DNA of 64,000 nt from Spizellomyces sp. 'palustris' (lineage: Eukaryota; Chytridiomycota; Chytridiomycetes; Spizellomycetales; Spizellomycetaceae), in contig QEAR01000071.1 in NCBI GenBank assembly GCA_006535965.1, forward strand, positions 45,614 to 109,613, in the 5' to 3' direction. A program made the position numbers and the translations under genes. Below, one piece after another: positions 10,774-23,335 of the stretch. The notes below the pieces were generated by a model. It ran no database searches and was not told where the DNA came from. It worked only from the letters and a program-made list of their open reading frames with translations. Every line of letters begins with the position of its first letter. The first letter of the stretch is position 1.

Positions 10774-13700
10774 ATGGATCTCGACCCGTTTCCCCGACGC
10801 CCTGGTTTCGGGAGTGCTGGGCGCCAACTGCAAGTCCGCACCAACTTCTTTCCTGTTCTCTCTCTTCCCGGTCAAAATATCCATCACTACGATGTGCAGA
10901 TCCAGCCTGACGCTAATCCTCGGATAAATCGGAGACTATACGCACTTTGGGAGGACCTCAACAGAAATGGAATATTAAAGAATACGAAACCCGTATTTGA
11001 CGGAAGGAAGAACATTTTCTCTCCTCGCTGCCTTCCGCTGAAAGATGATCAAGCGAACTTCACACTGGAACTTCCGGAGGAGGATGAGGATATCAGATCG
11101 AGAAAGTACGTGTTATTTCAAAACATCTAGTGGGTGTATTGGAGAGTGGCCGTGGCTGTGAATGTGGCCTAAGGGCTGTGCAGGAGTTACTCCCTCTTTG
11201 AGCGGTAACCGGTCTTGGATAGCGCTGATCTTGACGCAAGAAATTTTGTTGGCGATAGATACCTAATCTTGTGTCTTAGGTTTCAACGGGGACCGAGAAA
11301 ATTCAGGATTTCCATTTGCAAAGTGGGCGAGATCAACATGCACAGACTACATCTTTTCCTCGAGGGAAAGTCCCATGAAGCACCACATGATGCAGTGATG
11401 GCACTCGACATCCTTTTGCGGCACCGACCGTCTATGCTGTATACAACAGTCGGGAGGTGTTTTTACACACCGGAAGGCTCTGCGTCAATAGCTAATGGCG
11501 CAGAATTGTGGCAAGGATTTCACCAATCGATCAGGCCCTCACAGCATAAGATGCTTTTGAATCTGGACGTTTCAGCAACCGCATTTCTTGAAGCAGGTAA
11601 TCAAGGAGCAATTCTGTCCTCCATGAAGTAGACCGTTTCTCACTGAGCTCCGTTCTATTAGGTCCCGTAGTCGATGTGGTTGCGCGAATTTTGGGCAAAG
11701 GACGCGCTGACGATATTCGACAGCCATTCAACGAACGTGATAGATATAGAGTCGAGAAGACCCTCAAAAATATTAAAGTCGTTACTACACATCGCGGTAA
11801 CAGCAAACGGCGGTGGAAAATAGCCAAAATTACCACGACACCAACGAGTCGAACACTATTCCCTATCAAGGAGGATGGAGGACGAGAAGAGAGTGTATCA
11901 AATTATTTCAAGGAACGCTACGGAGTTATTTTACAATATGAGCACTTTCCTTGCTTGGTAGTTGGTGATCCAGCAAAACATGTGTACCTTCCTATGGAAG
12001 TTTGCCGCGTAGTACCTGGCCAACGCGTTTTGAGAAAATTAAATGAGAAGCAAACGGTGCGGTAACTGATGTAGGTTGTTCATCGTTGTGTCAGTAAGGC
12101 TGAACGGGAGTTTTTTTGCAGGCTGATATGATTAGGTTCACCTGTCAACCGCCACACGTGCGCTCAAACAAAGTATCAAACGGTTTCAACCTGCTGCTTA
12201 CTCATGATAACGAATACCTTCAAGACTTCAATGTAAAAATAGGTCGCGAGATGGCTACCGTCAATGCCCGTGTTCTGCCGACACCGATTCTTTCCTATCA
12301 TCCAACCTCGCGTGAGTCGAGCATTGCTCCCCGTGAAGGTTCCTGGAATCTCCGAGACAAAAAGGTTGCTCAAGGAGCTATTTTGAACTCTTGGGCGGTG
12401 GTTGTCTTTGGATCTGAGCGAGAAGTTGCTGTGTACAATGTTCAAAAGTTTCTGCGCGAGCTCATCTCTACCTGCCGTGATACTGGAGTAGATATTCGGC
12501 AATTGCAGCCCCCAATTCGCCATGCCAATCCGCTAGGCAACATCGAAGCCATCTTGAAGGCCGCTTTCATGGATGCTGGTAATGCTTCTAATCACAAGCC
12601 ACAATTGATTCTTGTAATTTTACCAAACACCGGGGTACCACTCTATGCGGAGATTAAGCGAATTGCTGACACAGTAATTGGAATTGCAACTCAGTGCATG
12701 CAGGCAAAACGTAAGTTGGACAGTCGCCGATGCCGACCAGCTCTGATTCAGTTAATAATTGCGCTCCCTCACAGATGTCTTCGCGGCCAAAAAGCAGTAC
12801 TGCGCTAATATTTGCTTGAAGCTCAACGTTAAACTTGGGGGTATGAATTGCTTCCTAGGAAGCGCCCAATTGCCTTTTGTTGCTGAAAGACCGACGATAA
12901 TCTTTGGCGCGGATGTAAGAGCAACCTTCCTTTGGTTTATTCCTGGTTGCAAGTACTGAACAGTTTCACGCAGGTCACGCATCCGGCACCAGGCGATCAT
13001 AACAAACCGTCCATAGCGGCGATTGTTGGATCAATGGATGCGCAGTGTTCCCGATATGCCGCAGCTATCCGCGTTCAGAAAGGCCGGCAAGAGATAATAA
13101 AAGATCTGGGGGGCGCAGTTGTGGAACTTTTGAGGACCTTCTATCAATTTTGTGGATCAAAGCCGCAGCGGATACTTTTCTACCGTGATGGGGTATCTGA
13201 AGGGCAATTTGGGGAAGTGGTTCGAGAGGAGGTCGCAGCTATACGACGAGCATGTGCTACGCTACAGGGCAAGTGAATAGCCGTAACTTGATGGTATCAT
13301 AGGAGCTGACACCTGATAGGGTTTCCTACTTTGTAGAGGATTATCGTCCGACTGTTACTTTTGTTATAGTGCAAAAGCGACATCATGCTAGATTTTTTCC
13401 CTTGAGGAAAGAGGACGCCGATAAGTCGGGGAATGTCCTACCCGGCACTGTGGTAGAAACAGGCATCACCCACCCAGCAGAGTTTGGTTAGTACATTTGA
13501 AAGAAAGTGTGGAACTTGCGCGCGCTGAGAGTGTTCAATCATTTGTGATTATGCAGATTTCTACCTCGCCTCCCATCCTGGTCTCCAAGGCACGTCGAAA
13601 CCCACGCATTATCATGTCCTACACGACGAAAATCATTTCACTGCAGACGGTCTGCAGGAACTCACCTACCGCCTATGCTATCTCTACTGCCGCGCAACGC

Positions 13701-13903
13701 GCGCAGTATCCGTCTGTCCACCAGCGTATTACGCGCACTTGGTGGCAGCCAGAGCGCGGTTCCATTTCATGGGAGATAACTGGTCCGATATTGCAAGTGA
13801 GCGGAGTCATATGCCGGGCGGGCCTATCATGTCCTTGGAGGCATTGACGGCGAATTACGGATTGGTGAAACCTGATCTGGCGAAAGTCATGTATTACATG
13901 TGA
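10774..13903 (+). CDS. AGO: Argonaute, predicted slicer-competent
   Basis: Small-RNA-guided silencing endonuclease. Exons 10774-11105, 11280-11596, 11662-12056, 12122-12710, 12775-12914, 12974-13268, 13337-13486 and 13557-13903 join in frame to 854 aa. N-terminal ArgoN ([20 protein letters not shown]), linker, PAZ ([21 protein letters not shown]), MID and PIWI domains are in normal order. The DEDH tetrad appears intact: D in FGADVTHP, E in [11 protein letters not shown] in [12 protein letters not shown] in [14 protein letters not shown]. The conserved [10 protein letters not shown] is present and the protein ends VMYYM. The intron after 13268 must use a GC donor (GCAAGT) to give [11 protein letters not shown] in frame. 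The start ATG is the first in this frame and is plausible, but an upstream exon is possible. It implies a working RNAi pathway; no Dicer or RdRP lies in this window. Confidence 0.95.
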
Positions 13904-14539
13904 TTGCCTTACTGTGAAAATGCCTTTTTTCAGCATTCTAATGCGCAGAATGAAGGGGACGATGCAGGAAATCTTTCATGTCTGAGAGACTGAGTCTGTA
14001 ATGGTCTGTAACGTTAAGTATTTAAAATAATTCTGGGCGTACGTGGCGTATTGAATACCAAATATATGGTCGTAAGATGCATTTAATGGCCGAGGTCCGG
14101 CATGTTGACTAGTGTAGGTTCCGTCCAGTTCATCTATTGTTGAGCTGATCGCCGGAGGCGCCCTTCAGGTGCTTTACTTAATTTAATGGCATGGCAAATA
14201 GCACGAATGCGCACCCACGGCTCACCATTTTTAGGTGAAGGTGATAATGAGTAACTCACCGTTAATCTCAGATGTCATGCCCAGCTCAAATGTCGAAGCC
14301 CTAGCCCGCTACTAGTCACATATAATGAAGTGTACAGCGCGAAAGGTCGCCAATGAGTAATCTAGATTCCAGAGTAACCTGGAATCTACTCGTCCAACGC
14401 TGGCGGGCCATGATTGTCGCACTTTCCAAGTAACAGTAGAGACTTCATTACAAGAGCGATTGTATTTCCAATTTCCATCCGTATGTACAATTTTCACATG
14501 CAAAGATACCACAATTATGCTTACGATCGCTACGTCGTC
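13904..14539. other. Intergenic region between convergent AGO and nucleotidyltransferase genes
   Basis: Contains the 3' ends of two convergent genes. A minus-strand frame of 66 codons at 14312-14512 has no recognisable content. No gene seen. Confidence 0.4.
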
Positions 14540-16865
14540 CTACCAGTAACGAGGACTCCGCGATCGTGAATGCCGTCGAGTGGTGCGGGAGTGGGAGTGC
14601 CTGCCACGACTGCCGACAGTGTTTCTATCTTCAGTCTTGTCTTCCCGTCTGCTTTGTCTCGTCAGAACTGGGGATACTGACCTCCGCCCTCGGGGAACCT
14701 CGTCAATCGCACCTTCTTCGCTTTCACTTGCGCTACTGATTCGCGAAGATGCCGTAGACGGACCAGTCGCCGCAGAGGATGGCGACGACAATAAGGAAAT
14801 GCATTCGATCGCTTTACTGGTTTGCCGATGTCGTTCAAACTCCGTTGAAGTCTTCCAACCCGTCTGGAAAGAGGCATTACCAAGGGCATTCACAAGCTGG
14901 GATGCGCTCGTATTCTTGATGTAAGACGAATTAGCAGCTTCTCGAGTTAGATTGTTAGTTTGATAATAGTTGTCTATGTATGCTTTTAAAGTCGGCAGCT
15001 GTGGCGGCTCCGTGCGCTGAGGCATTATATCATCCATATCTTCGATCACAATTGGCGACAGCTGCGCGATTCCACAATCTGCGTCGGGAGTTACGCACAT
15101 CGCTTCGGGCAATGCGGGAAGTGCGCCATTTTCCACGTCCCGACCATCAGGCAGCGTACTTTCGGTGAAAGACTTCGTAGCAGCCGTCTGCTTCATGGGA
15201 GAGGGACTGGAAGTGTCAATATCCATATCTTCTCCTCCCGAGATTGGCGATGTTTCACCAGGGAGGATGACTTGGCTTCCCATTGGTCGGGCACCGACCT
15301 TCACGGACAGCTCCGACTTTCTGGCGTCGGGTGGTTGTGGATTCCTCTTAGTCGGCTGGCGTTGTGAGCTTGTGCTCTGTTCGGAATCGCTGATTGGGTC
15401 AATCATAGTTGGGGTTTGGGTGACCATGCCAGAGAATGTGACCGCATGCTGATGCTGCGCGGGTGTGTGCATTGATGAAGGCGATTCTACAGCCATCGGA
15501 TCTAGTGACACTCCAATTTTGTCATTCAGCTGAAAAGGTTGTTGACAATATTAGTCGTTTTGCATGAGATAATAATTCAGTACGTTGCCCTCTTCTTACA
15601 TAGTTATTCCATTCAGCGCAGATCTTATCCCTCTGTCGTCGTACCATATCGTCGTCACCACGCACAATGCCATCCAACATGTCTCCCGTTCCGAGATCGC
15701 AAAACACCCCACCCTGATACCGGAGCTTTAAGACTCCAGAGCTGTCCTGGCATTGTCCTCTTATTTCCGAGAACTTGAATGCACACGATGTCATATCGTT
15801 CAGATAATCGCCGGGATCGATGACTTGGAAATTGGAAATCGACTGCCCTGCAGGCTTTCCGTTCCATTTGTCTTTCGCACGCGCTTTTTTCATACAGACG
15901 CCTTCCTCCACCTGACAACAAATGGCGTGGAGATCCGGAGTGAAATCGAATCCAAAGAATTGAAAGAATTGCACGAAAAGCCTGGCGAGCGGAGACGTGT
16001 CGCGTGTCATTTTCTCGAAACGTAATACCAATGCAAGAATCATGTTGGCCACCGCGAAACCGCTGACACCCCCTCTTGCAGTATTAGAAAACCCGCGAAT
16101 GTGGAACCACTGCTTCACCAATAAAGTTAGCGGATACAAATGAGGCTGAAGGTCAAGCATCGCCCGCTGCATGGTTTCTGCTGCCTTGAGGGCCGAGGGA
16201 CAGTTCAGATACAGAAAAACTTCAAGACTGCCCATCCTTGTGCAGAAATGAATGTACCGAGTACCAGAGCCATATTGGTTAATCCTCACTGTCGAAGGAT
16301 CGGCAACCTTTTGTATCAGTGGAGAAGCCAGGAGAGCGCGACCCAGATCTCCAATTGAACTCTCATTCTGCTCCGATTCTAAATCAAATTCGATCATGAT
16401 ATCGAGGCCGCTAGTTGGAAGGCATCCTCCGTAGCGAGAGGATCCAATCAGATGCGCTTTCGCAGCGCCGGGTCTCAACTGCTTCGCCTTGCAATAATCT
16501 TTCAGAAACGGGCGTAGTTGGCGAACAACCCAACCACGCAGCGCCCTTTCTTGAGGGCGGAGAGTCAGCTGTGCGGCAAGAAGAATTATCTCATTATGTA
16601 GCTTTGCAAAAAGGTCCGTTGGTCGCCTATCGAATTTCGGCGGTAAAGTGCGGAGAAGGGGCAAACGAGGCAGGTCCGGTAAGTCTTCATTTGCCACGTC
16701 AGAATAGTCACGCCCCTTTGCAGTCGGTGCAATAACTGGTCGATAGTTCTTGTCCAAAAGCGAATTAGGAGACGTACAATTGAGCCATTCCCGCCCCAAT
16801 TTTTCCAAACTACGGTTGGCCCACTGGGTTAAGGGATCCACGGTGGGCATTGCCACGGACAGCAT
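14540..16865 (-). CDS. Non-canonical poly(A) polymerase/TUTase-fold protein with altered catalytic motif
   Basis: Exons 16865-15600 and 15529-14540 encode 751 aa. The nucleotidyltransferase core begins IGSSRYGGCLPTSGLDIMI. In active members this region reads G-S-(10 residues)-S-D-x-D; here the first Asp is Gly (SGLD). The third acidic position, normally in a DISF-like strand, reads LEVFLYLN, so Asp is probably Glu. The central domain is otherwise conserved (YPLTLLVKQWFHIRGF, ARGGVSGFAVANMIL), and the PAP-associated region (FQVIDPGDYLND) is recognisable. The C-terminal 330 residues are Ser/Pro-rich and end in an RS-like Arg/Ser tract (RHSRSRSPRYW), suggesting nuclear speckle or RNA-binding targeting. 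A splice acceptor lies 16 nt upstream of the ATG, so a non-coding first exon is likely. Family assignment is good; enzymatic activity is doubtful. Confidence 0.82.
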
Positions 16866-17109
16866 TGCCGGACCGCCCTATGTCACAGCAAGGAGAATAA
16901 AGTAAGTATTAGCCAAACTTATCTCTAGTCTCATCGTAATGGAGTGGCTTCTTACCCTCTGATGGATAGGGATGAGGAGGAAAGAGCAAATCGTAGCTTT
17001 ACTGCGCGCCAGTTCACTTGGTTCCAACCATTGCCGATGCTGGTTCACGCCTGTGAGCGGAACGGTGCATGGCTCGTCAAACCCGCTTTCACCAGATTTG
17101 CAGCAGACG

Positions 17110-18130
17110 ATGGACCCGCGAAGAGATCCCAGACTGGAGCAACGAACTTCGTTTCAACCACAAGAGCCTCATCAGCAAACTTTGCAACAAGCATTGTTGG
17201 GAATCCCTCCTGGCGTGCAGCAGCTAATTGCACAACATCCAGAACTTCTCCAACAAATCGTTTCCCTTGCCTCACCAGCAGAGGTGACGCATCTCCTTAC
17301 CCTGCTAGGTTTAGTTCCAGGCGCACCAGAGCAAACATTTACCCCCGGCTTGCAACCGACAAGCTATCTTGCGCCTGTCCAACAGCAGCAGCTGCTGCAG
17401 CACAATAATATATGGGCAAGTTCGGTTCAGTCAAAAAGCCCTCCCCAGTCACAGAAGTCGTTGTCTGTTACGCCCAGTCCACCAAACAGCATACAGCACC
17501 AAACACCCTCTTTAACAGAGCAAAAGCCTGACATTGGACACTTCTCGCATGACAGGTGAGACTTGGACTAACAGTCTGCGACCGCCTCAGTGTCTACAAT
17601 GACCGCTTACTCGATGTCAACAGCTCCCAAGCAATGCCCCGTAGTAATGTGGGGACACTTCATACATTAACACCGGCTTCTCAGAAGCGCTCAAGATCCC
17701 CGCCTTCGTCTCAAGCACTGCCGCCAATGTACGAATAAATGGCGCCATCATCAAAATGTTCTGACGTCTTATGGTTCCCTCTTAATAGAAATGATCGACA
17801 CGTCCCACTTACGACTCAAAAGAAACATGAACCCCAAGTACCTAGCGACGGCGATATGGAGGTATGGCTCGTTTTGCCGGTCTTGTTTTGAACGAATAAT
17901 CTTCCCTTACTGTTTTCATCCGGTGGTTTTTCTGACCCTCGCTCATATTTGCTGTATGTTAACTACCAAATCTACCACATCATTCTTCTTACGGTAAACC
18001 TTCTGATATCATTCAGCTTGATATGAAGTCATCCTGGAGATATTGGACTGTCATTACAGGCACTCGATATCAAAATCGCCTAATCCAGACATACAGACCA
18101 GACGGATCGGAGGGTAGGATTGATTCATGA
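17110..18130 (+). CDS. Unrecognised Gln/Pro-rich protein
   Basis: Proposed exons 17110-17555, 17624-17728, 17789-17861 and 18017-18130 give 245 aa. The protein starts MDPRRDPRLEQ, has a Q- and L-rich helical region (LLGIPPGVQQLIAQHPELL, then VTHLLTLLGLV), and then a Ser/Pro/Gln-rich stretch ending near SQKRSRSPPSSQ. Splice donors and acceptors keep frame through exon 3. The last exon is uncertain: an alternative acceptor at 18058-18059 would give a short ALDIKIA ending at 18083. No family is recognised. It is divergent from the nucleotidyltransferase-fold gene, with only 244 bp between the two start codons. Low-complexity composition and the RSRSPP motif would fit an RNA- or transcription-related adaptor, but that is inference. 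Confidence 0.6.
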
Positions 18131-18194
18131 ACGCGTCTGGTCATGTGAGATCACGCCGATACCGATTGTCTGGATGTGGGTAGGCATGAAACAG

Positions 18195-18203
18195 TATATA
18201 AAA
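18195..18203 (+). promoter_or_regulatory. TATA box
   Basis: TATATAAAA lies 103 bp upstream of the ATG at 18306. It is one of the few clear TATA elements in the window, and the gene it precedes is intronless. Confidence 0.5.
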
Positions 18204-18305
18204 AGGAAATCGAACCACTTCTAAGCTTATTCATCAATACGACAAGTAGGTTGTTTTTACCTTTTTCTCCCACGTATTGCGATAGTATCGATTATCCCTG
18301 GTCTG

Positions 18306-19277
18306 ATGACTGCTGAAAAAGAGCGGTTCAGGAAGGCACAAGCGCTTGTAAAGTCATGGACTGATGCAAGGCGTCAGCAGCTCTTGGCTACACCGGAAAT
18401 CAAGGAAATGCTAGGAGCTTTGGAGTTTGAAAAGCCTTTGTCGGTACCCGTTTCATCCGCTTCCTGTGAGGACATCGACGAAGTTACTGGGTTCAACTTT
18501 TGTAAGAATCAATTCAATGGATACAATAATTGGGACTTGCAGGCTCAAAATGGGATCCCCCCATTTCAAGCATCTGATGATTTCACCCAACACACGGACA
18601 GATGGTCCACACCTGACAGTGAAGCCCTTCCTCGCTCTTTTCTGGATACATACATCTTGGAAGCGTTACAACACACTCAGCCCAGCGAAAGGCCTCTCAC
18701 CTGTTACGGAGAGGTTAGCGTCAGTCAAACGAACCCATCGGTAAATCTGACGCTCTCAGGAGATGTTGACTATGTTCTTGCATATGGCAATGCAAGGAAA
18801 ACGCAGATTCAAAGCATTTTGTTGCTTGCAGTGGCAAAGAGCCGTATACTCCCCATTGGAGGTTGGACCATTTTACAATTGCTGGCATACATGGCTATCG
18901 TATACCGGGCCCGCAAGGAGACAAAGAAAATTAATCCGGGTGTGTTTGGGTTCATGACAAATGGCCACGTATGGATATTCTGTCGAATTGATAACGACGG
19001 AAAAGTGTACCAGTCTGCTAACTACACGGGAACAGAAGTGGTTCTACGAAACCTTGCTTTTGTTCTTGATGCGTCTAAGATTGCATCCCCATCCACCACC
19101 CCCTTCGGCTCCGATGAAAATCTCGCCGAAAGCAGCGTTGTTTCCAGTCTTGAGCGCCTCACCGGCTATACACCGACTATCAAGTCTGCGGAAGAGGAGA
19201 GAGAAACTCAAAACCCGCAAAATTTTAGTTTGGACGTTGGTGGAGCGACGCAAGACGAGGACCTTGAAGCTCCCTAA
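18306..19277 (+). CDS. Intronless protein with PD-(D/E)XK-like C-terminal domain
   Basis: Single-exon frame of 323 aa with a TATA box upstream. The N-terminal half is polar and helical. From about residue 150 it reads [12 protein letters not shown], then [31 protein letters not shown] and [19 protein letters not shown]. This order (Asp in a DxDY strand, a hydrophobic strand ending x-A-K, a long helix with Q-L-x-Y-M, then a G-x-x-T-N-G strand) resembles restriction-endonuclease-like domains expanded in chytrids and mushrooms and found in Crinkler-type proteins. The usual V-E-A-K core reads A-V-A-K, so the catalytic Glu seems absent and activity is doubtful. It is the only long gene here without introns, which would fit retroposition or horizontal spread. 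No specific family name is safe. Confidence 0.65.
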   Translation: MTAEKERFRKAQALVKSWTDARRQQLLATPEIKEMLGALEFEKPLSVPVSSASCEDIDEVTGFNFCKNQFNGYNNWDLQAQNGIPPFQASDDFTQHTDRWSTPDSEALPRSFLDTYILEALQHTQPSERPLTCYGEVSVSQTNPSVNLTLSGDVDYVLAYGNARKTQIQSILLLAVAKSRILPIGGWTILQLLAYMAIVYRARKETKKINPGVFGFMTNGHVWIFCRIDNDGKVYQSANYTGTEVVLRNLAFVLDASKIASPSTTPFGSDENLAESSVVSSLERLTGYTPTIKSAEEERETQNPQNFSLDVGGATQDEDLEAP

Positions 19278-19821
19278 AAGGACGTACAGTTCGTATCGAT
19301 GGTATGAGTTTTGAAAAATCACCTCTATTCGTTTGGAGTGTATTTATTACTGCATGGTTACTATTATTATCATTACCTGTTCTAGCTGGAGCTATTACGA
19401 TGTATTAACTGACCGTAATCTTAATACTAGTTTCTATGATCCCCAAATTCACCCGTCAAGCTCAGAAGTAATTCGATTTTTAACTTTGCGTATTTGCTAA
19501 TGTTTTATATGCCTCCCATTCACACGTATGTTTCAATGTATATTCCAAATGCATATACCACTCCTACACAAAGATGTAGGTTGCAATGAATCACTTCAAT
19601 TAAATGCAGGCAGTCACTGCCCACATCTTGTACAAAAGTTTGAGGGATGCATTCTTACGTAACCGCACAAAATATGACTCACCAAGAAGTTGGCCAGATT
19701 TGACCTCTCCACGCAGCAGCCCATTTTACCATCTGACGGGCTTCCCACCTATTAACATCCATAGTTCATCACTCACACTACGCGTTTACACGGCACCTCA
19801 GTTCAAACGTACAATTTGATA
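19278..19821. other. Intergenic region before PLAA
   Basis: AT-rich 3' region of the intronless gene followed by the PLAA promoter. A short plus-strand frame at 19604-19819 has no recognisable content. Nothing else seen. Confidence 0.4.
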
Positions 19822-22800
19822 ATGACCTTCCAACTCTCAGCGGTTCTGGTCGGCCACGAATCTGATGTATGCCTCTGATTTTCTTGCAAGATCTACTCAA
19901 CGTCCCTTCGTTACTAAGGCATCGCATATTTCCGTTAGGTGAAGGCCGTGGTGGCCGCGACGGATGACTTACTTGCGTCTGTATCCCGTGATACATCCAC
20001 AATTACGTGGCGACGAACGGGAGCCAATTCGTTTGAAGCATCGGGCCGCTTCCCTGAACACTCACACTTTGTAAACGCAGTAACATATCTACCACCAAGT
20101 GGAGATCATCCAAATGGTCGGACACTAGTAATGCTTAAGATCGTTGGTGAAATATGACTCATTGGGTGCTGCGACTCAGGCCTTTTTGCAAGTGCTGGTT
20201 CCGATAAAATCATCGCAGTGTTTGATCCTACCTTGCCAGCCAAGCCAGTCTATTCTTTGATTGGACATACTGACAACGTGTGCGCGCTTTCAACTGCACC
20301 GAACGGCGATATTATCTCTGGATCGTGGGACTTGTGAGTTGATGCACAATATTGTTACTGTACTGTGGATGTCCGTCCCGCTCATTCACCTTCTATGGTA
20401 TCAGTACTGCCAAAGTGTGGAGGAACTGGGAATGTGTTTTTACGGTCAAACATAACCAGTCAGTCTGGGCAGTTCTCGGACTGGAGGATGGTGGATTCTT
20501 AACTGGTACAGTAACTCCAAGAATTTCGGGCACCTCAATTCACCAACTAATGCGGTGATCGTCAAAGGATCCGCCGATAAAACTATTAAGCTATGGCGTG
20601 ATGGGAAGTGTGTGCACACATACTTGGGTCATACCGATGCCGTCAGAGGTTTGGCTCCTTTATCTGATCGGAGATTTGTGTCCTGTTCAAATGACGGGTG
20701 AGTTACACAACTGTTCTATTTAATCGCGTTACGTATATTGATTCTATTTGAGCTTGATTAGAACACTACGAATATGGTCTGTAGATGGAGAATGTCTGCA
20801 AGAGCTGACAGGACATACCTCCTTTGTATATACTGTTGGCATTTTACCCTCGGGAGAAATCGTGTCAGGTGGTGAAGATCGCTCTGTGCGAATCTGGAAA
20901 GGTCTGCTTTAGCTTGTTTTATCCCCTGTGCCATGGATTAATACTTACAAGATGCGCGGGAAAAGGAGGCGAATGTGTACAAGCTATCATCCATCCCTGC
21001 CCATCGGTTTGGAGCGTTGCCTCTCTTCCCAACGGTGATATTATCACCGGCGCAAGTGATGCAGTGGTCCGCGTCTTTACAAAGTCCAATGATCGCTTGG
21101 CCCCCACCGAAGTCCTCAAGGTATTCCGGGTACAATACCTGGTGAATTTCTTTGGAAGTCATCTAACGTCTGCGGAAGGCTTTCGATGACTCTGTAGCGA
21201 GCCAAGCCATACCATCGAATCAGATCGGCGATGTCGATAAGTCAAAACTGCCTGGTCCTGATGTTTTGGATCGACCAGGTATTCTTGATGTTGATCGGAG
21301 TGCGTCCTGTATTTTCTAGTTTTGATATCCTACCGTAGGGAAGAAGGACCAAGAAGTTATCATGGTCAATATGGGTATTTCGGTCGAAGCACATCAAGTA
21401 AGTTTCCCCAGAGGTCCATATCATGCTCCAAGAGTGCTAAGTAGCATCAACAGTGGAGCCAAGCGGACCACAAATGGCATAAAGTCGGTGAGGTCGTGGA
21501 TGCTATAGGATCTGGTCGCAAAACACAATTTGAGGGAAGAGATTACGACTACGTTTTCGACGTTGATATTGGAGAAGGGATGCCACCTCTCAAGTTGCCA
21601 TACAACGCAGCACGTATGTTGATGTGCCATTAACCTCATCGTCCAATGAGTCCTACAACATAACCTGCTTATGCAGAGAATCCATACGAGGCGGCACAAG
21701 AGTTTATATGGAAACATGAGCTTCCGCAAGATTACTTGGACCAAATTGCAAATTTCATTCTTCAAAATGCGAAGGACGCGACGCTGGGCTCTAACTCATC
21801 GTCATATCAAGATCCCTTCACTGGTATGACAGGGATTTCTTCATCAATAGTCCGCGTCCTCATCCGGTGGTTTGTCGCAGGTGGTAATAGATACGTGCCC
21901 AGTGGATCCAGGGTAGGAGTTGTCTGTGGAGATCAAAATCCCCACCGTTAGCTGACCCTGGAAATTAACGGTATAGGGCCCAGCTCCCGAAGGAAGCGCA
22001 GATCAGTCAGCCGGTGTTCAGCCGAACCGAGCACCCCAATCGAGTCCATACATTCCGCACGTAAGAAGTTATCGGACTTCTCATATGAAGCCACTAATCC
22101 CTCACCTTGGCTATCTCAATTAATAGCTTGAATATACATTATTTAAAGCCGCGAATCTCACAGCCATCCTTGCCAAATTGGTACAGCTGAATGCAGATCT
22201 GGAAAAGAGCATGGTATGCAGCTTTTGCTCGAAATGACCAGTGACCGAAAAGCTAAGTCGCACACGCTACTCGTTTAGGATTATGGCACCGCTGCTCTGA
22301 AACCGGAGGAAGAAAAGGACCTGGAGCAAGTGATCAAGTCGCTTGAGATGCCCTCAAAGTTCCAGCAGGCCTTTAAGCCGCACCATCTTGCAATCTTGCA
22401 GAAGGCCGCTCTCCAATGGCCACCGCAGCAACGATTTCCCGGTAAGCGGGACGTTTTACACAATTGCAAGGAATGTTTAGGCATATATTGACATCAACTC
22501 CATCAGCCATTGATATTCTCCGTCTAGTGGTGCTACACTCATCCCTGCCGGTCACTTCAGGAAGCCTGGCTCTCCTACTGGATCAACTGGCTGGCTTCTC
22601 GACGCTCAAACAGGATGCATTGAGCAAAGTGGAAGAAACAAATATGATGCTTGCATTACGCTTTTTGGCAAATGCGTTTGCCACCAAAGAGGGTCAGGGA
22701 TCAGCATACAATGAGCGACAGCAGGTAAGATTTATGAGATGCCTATTCATCGTCCGCATGGGAGCCCATAATGATTGCTGTGCTAGATTGTGGATCTTGT

Positions 22801-23335
22801 TAAAGACTGCTGGCGAGGAACACAGAACAGGAACCTAAGGGTAGCCCTCACGACCGTTTTCCTGAAGTGGGTAAATCCAAGTTTGGAAGCGGACCACTCC
22901 ACGGATGTGTATCGATTAACATTTGTTTATAGCTATGCTGTGTTGTTGGACGAACGGCCCGACGACGCTCTTCGTGTGGACCTACTAAAAACGGTGATTG
23001 AGGTAAGTTATAGACCTGGGTAGAATGGACCGCGAGGGCCGATAGTAAACACAGTCTGGAATGGAATAGTTTCTCCGGACCGAAACGGATGCTGAAACAG
23101 AGTTCCGAGCCATGGTCGCGCTTGGGACATTGGTAAGCAAACAGCGCACTGAACAGTACACCCCAGCAGCTCACTCTCCCATTAAAATCTACAGATTCAC
23201 GACAATGTGGACGCGAAGGAGGCTGCAAATCTCATGGATGCGGCATCGACTGTGAAACGTGCCCGTCAGACTACCGGTGATACCGAGGTGAAGCTGCAGC
23301 AAATTGAAAAAGATCTGATAGCACTGCTAAGATGA
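19822..23335 (+). CDS. PLAA: PLAA/DOA1 (UFD3), ubiquitin-binding p97/Cdc48 adaptor
   Basis: Twenty coding exons (first 19822-19866, last 23195-23335) join to 768 aa, close to human PLAA. The N-terminal WD40 propeller is evident from repeats such as GLFASAGSDKIIAVFD, TGSADKTIKLW, DGTLRIWSVDGECL and PNGDIITGASDAVVRVF. It is followed by the PFU ubiquitin-binding domain (QWSQADHKWHKVGEVVDAIG, YDYVFDVDIGEG) and a DPFTGGNRYVPSGS motif typical of the family. The C-terminal PUL domain has armadillo-like helices (LFKAANLTAILAKLVQLN, TVFLNYAVLLDERPDD, TLIHDNVDAKEAA). Exon 7 needs the acceptor at 20964-20965 and exon 18 the one at 22931-22932 to restore frame. The donor after 20116 (GTCGGA) is weak but gives the right join. 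It binds ubiquitin and recruits Cdc48 in ERAD, ribophagy and mitochondrial quality control. Confidence 0.93.
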
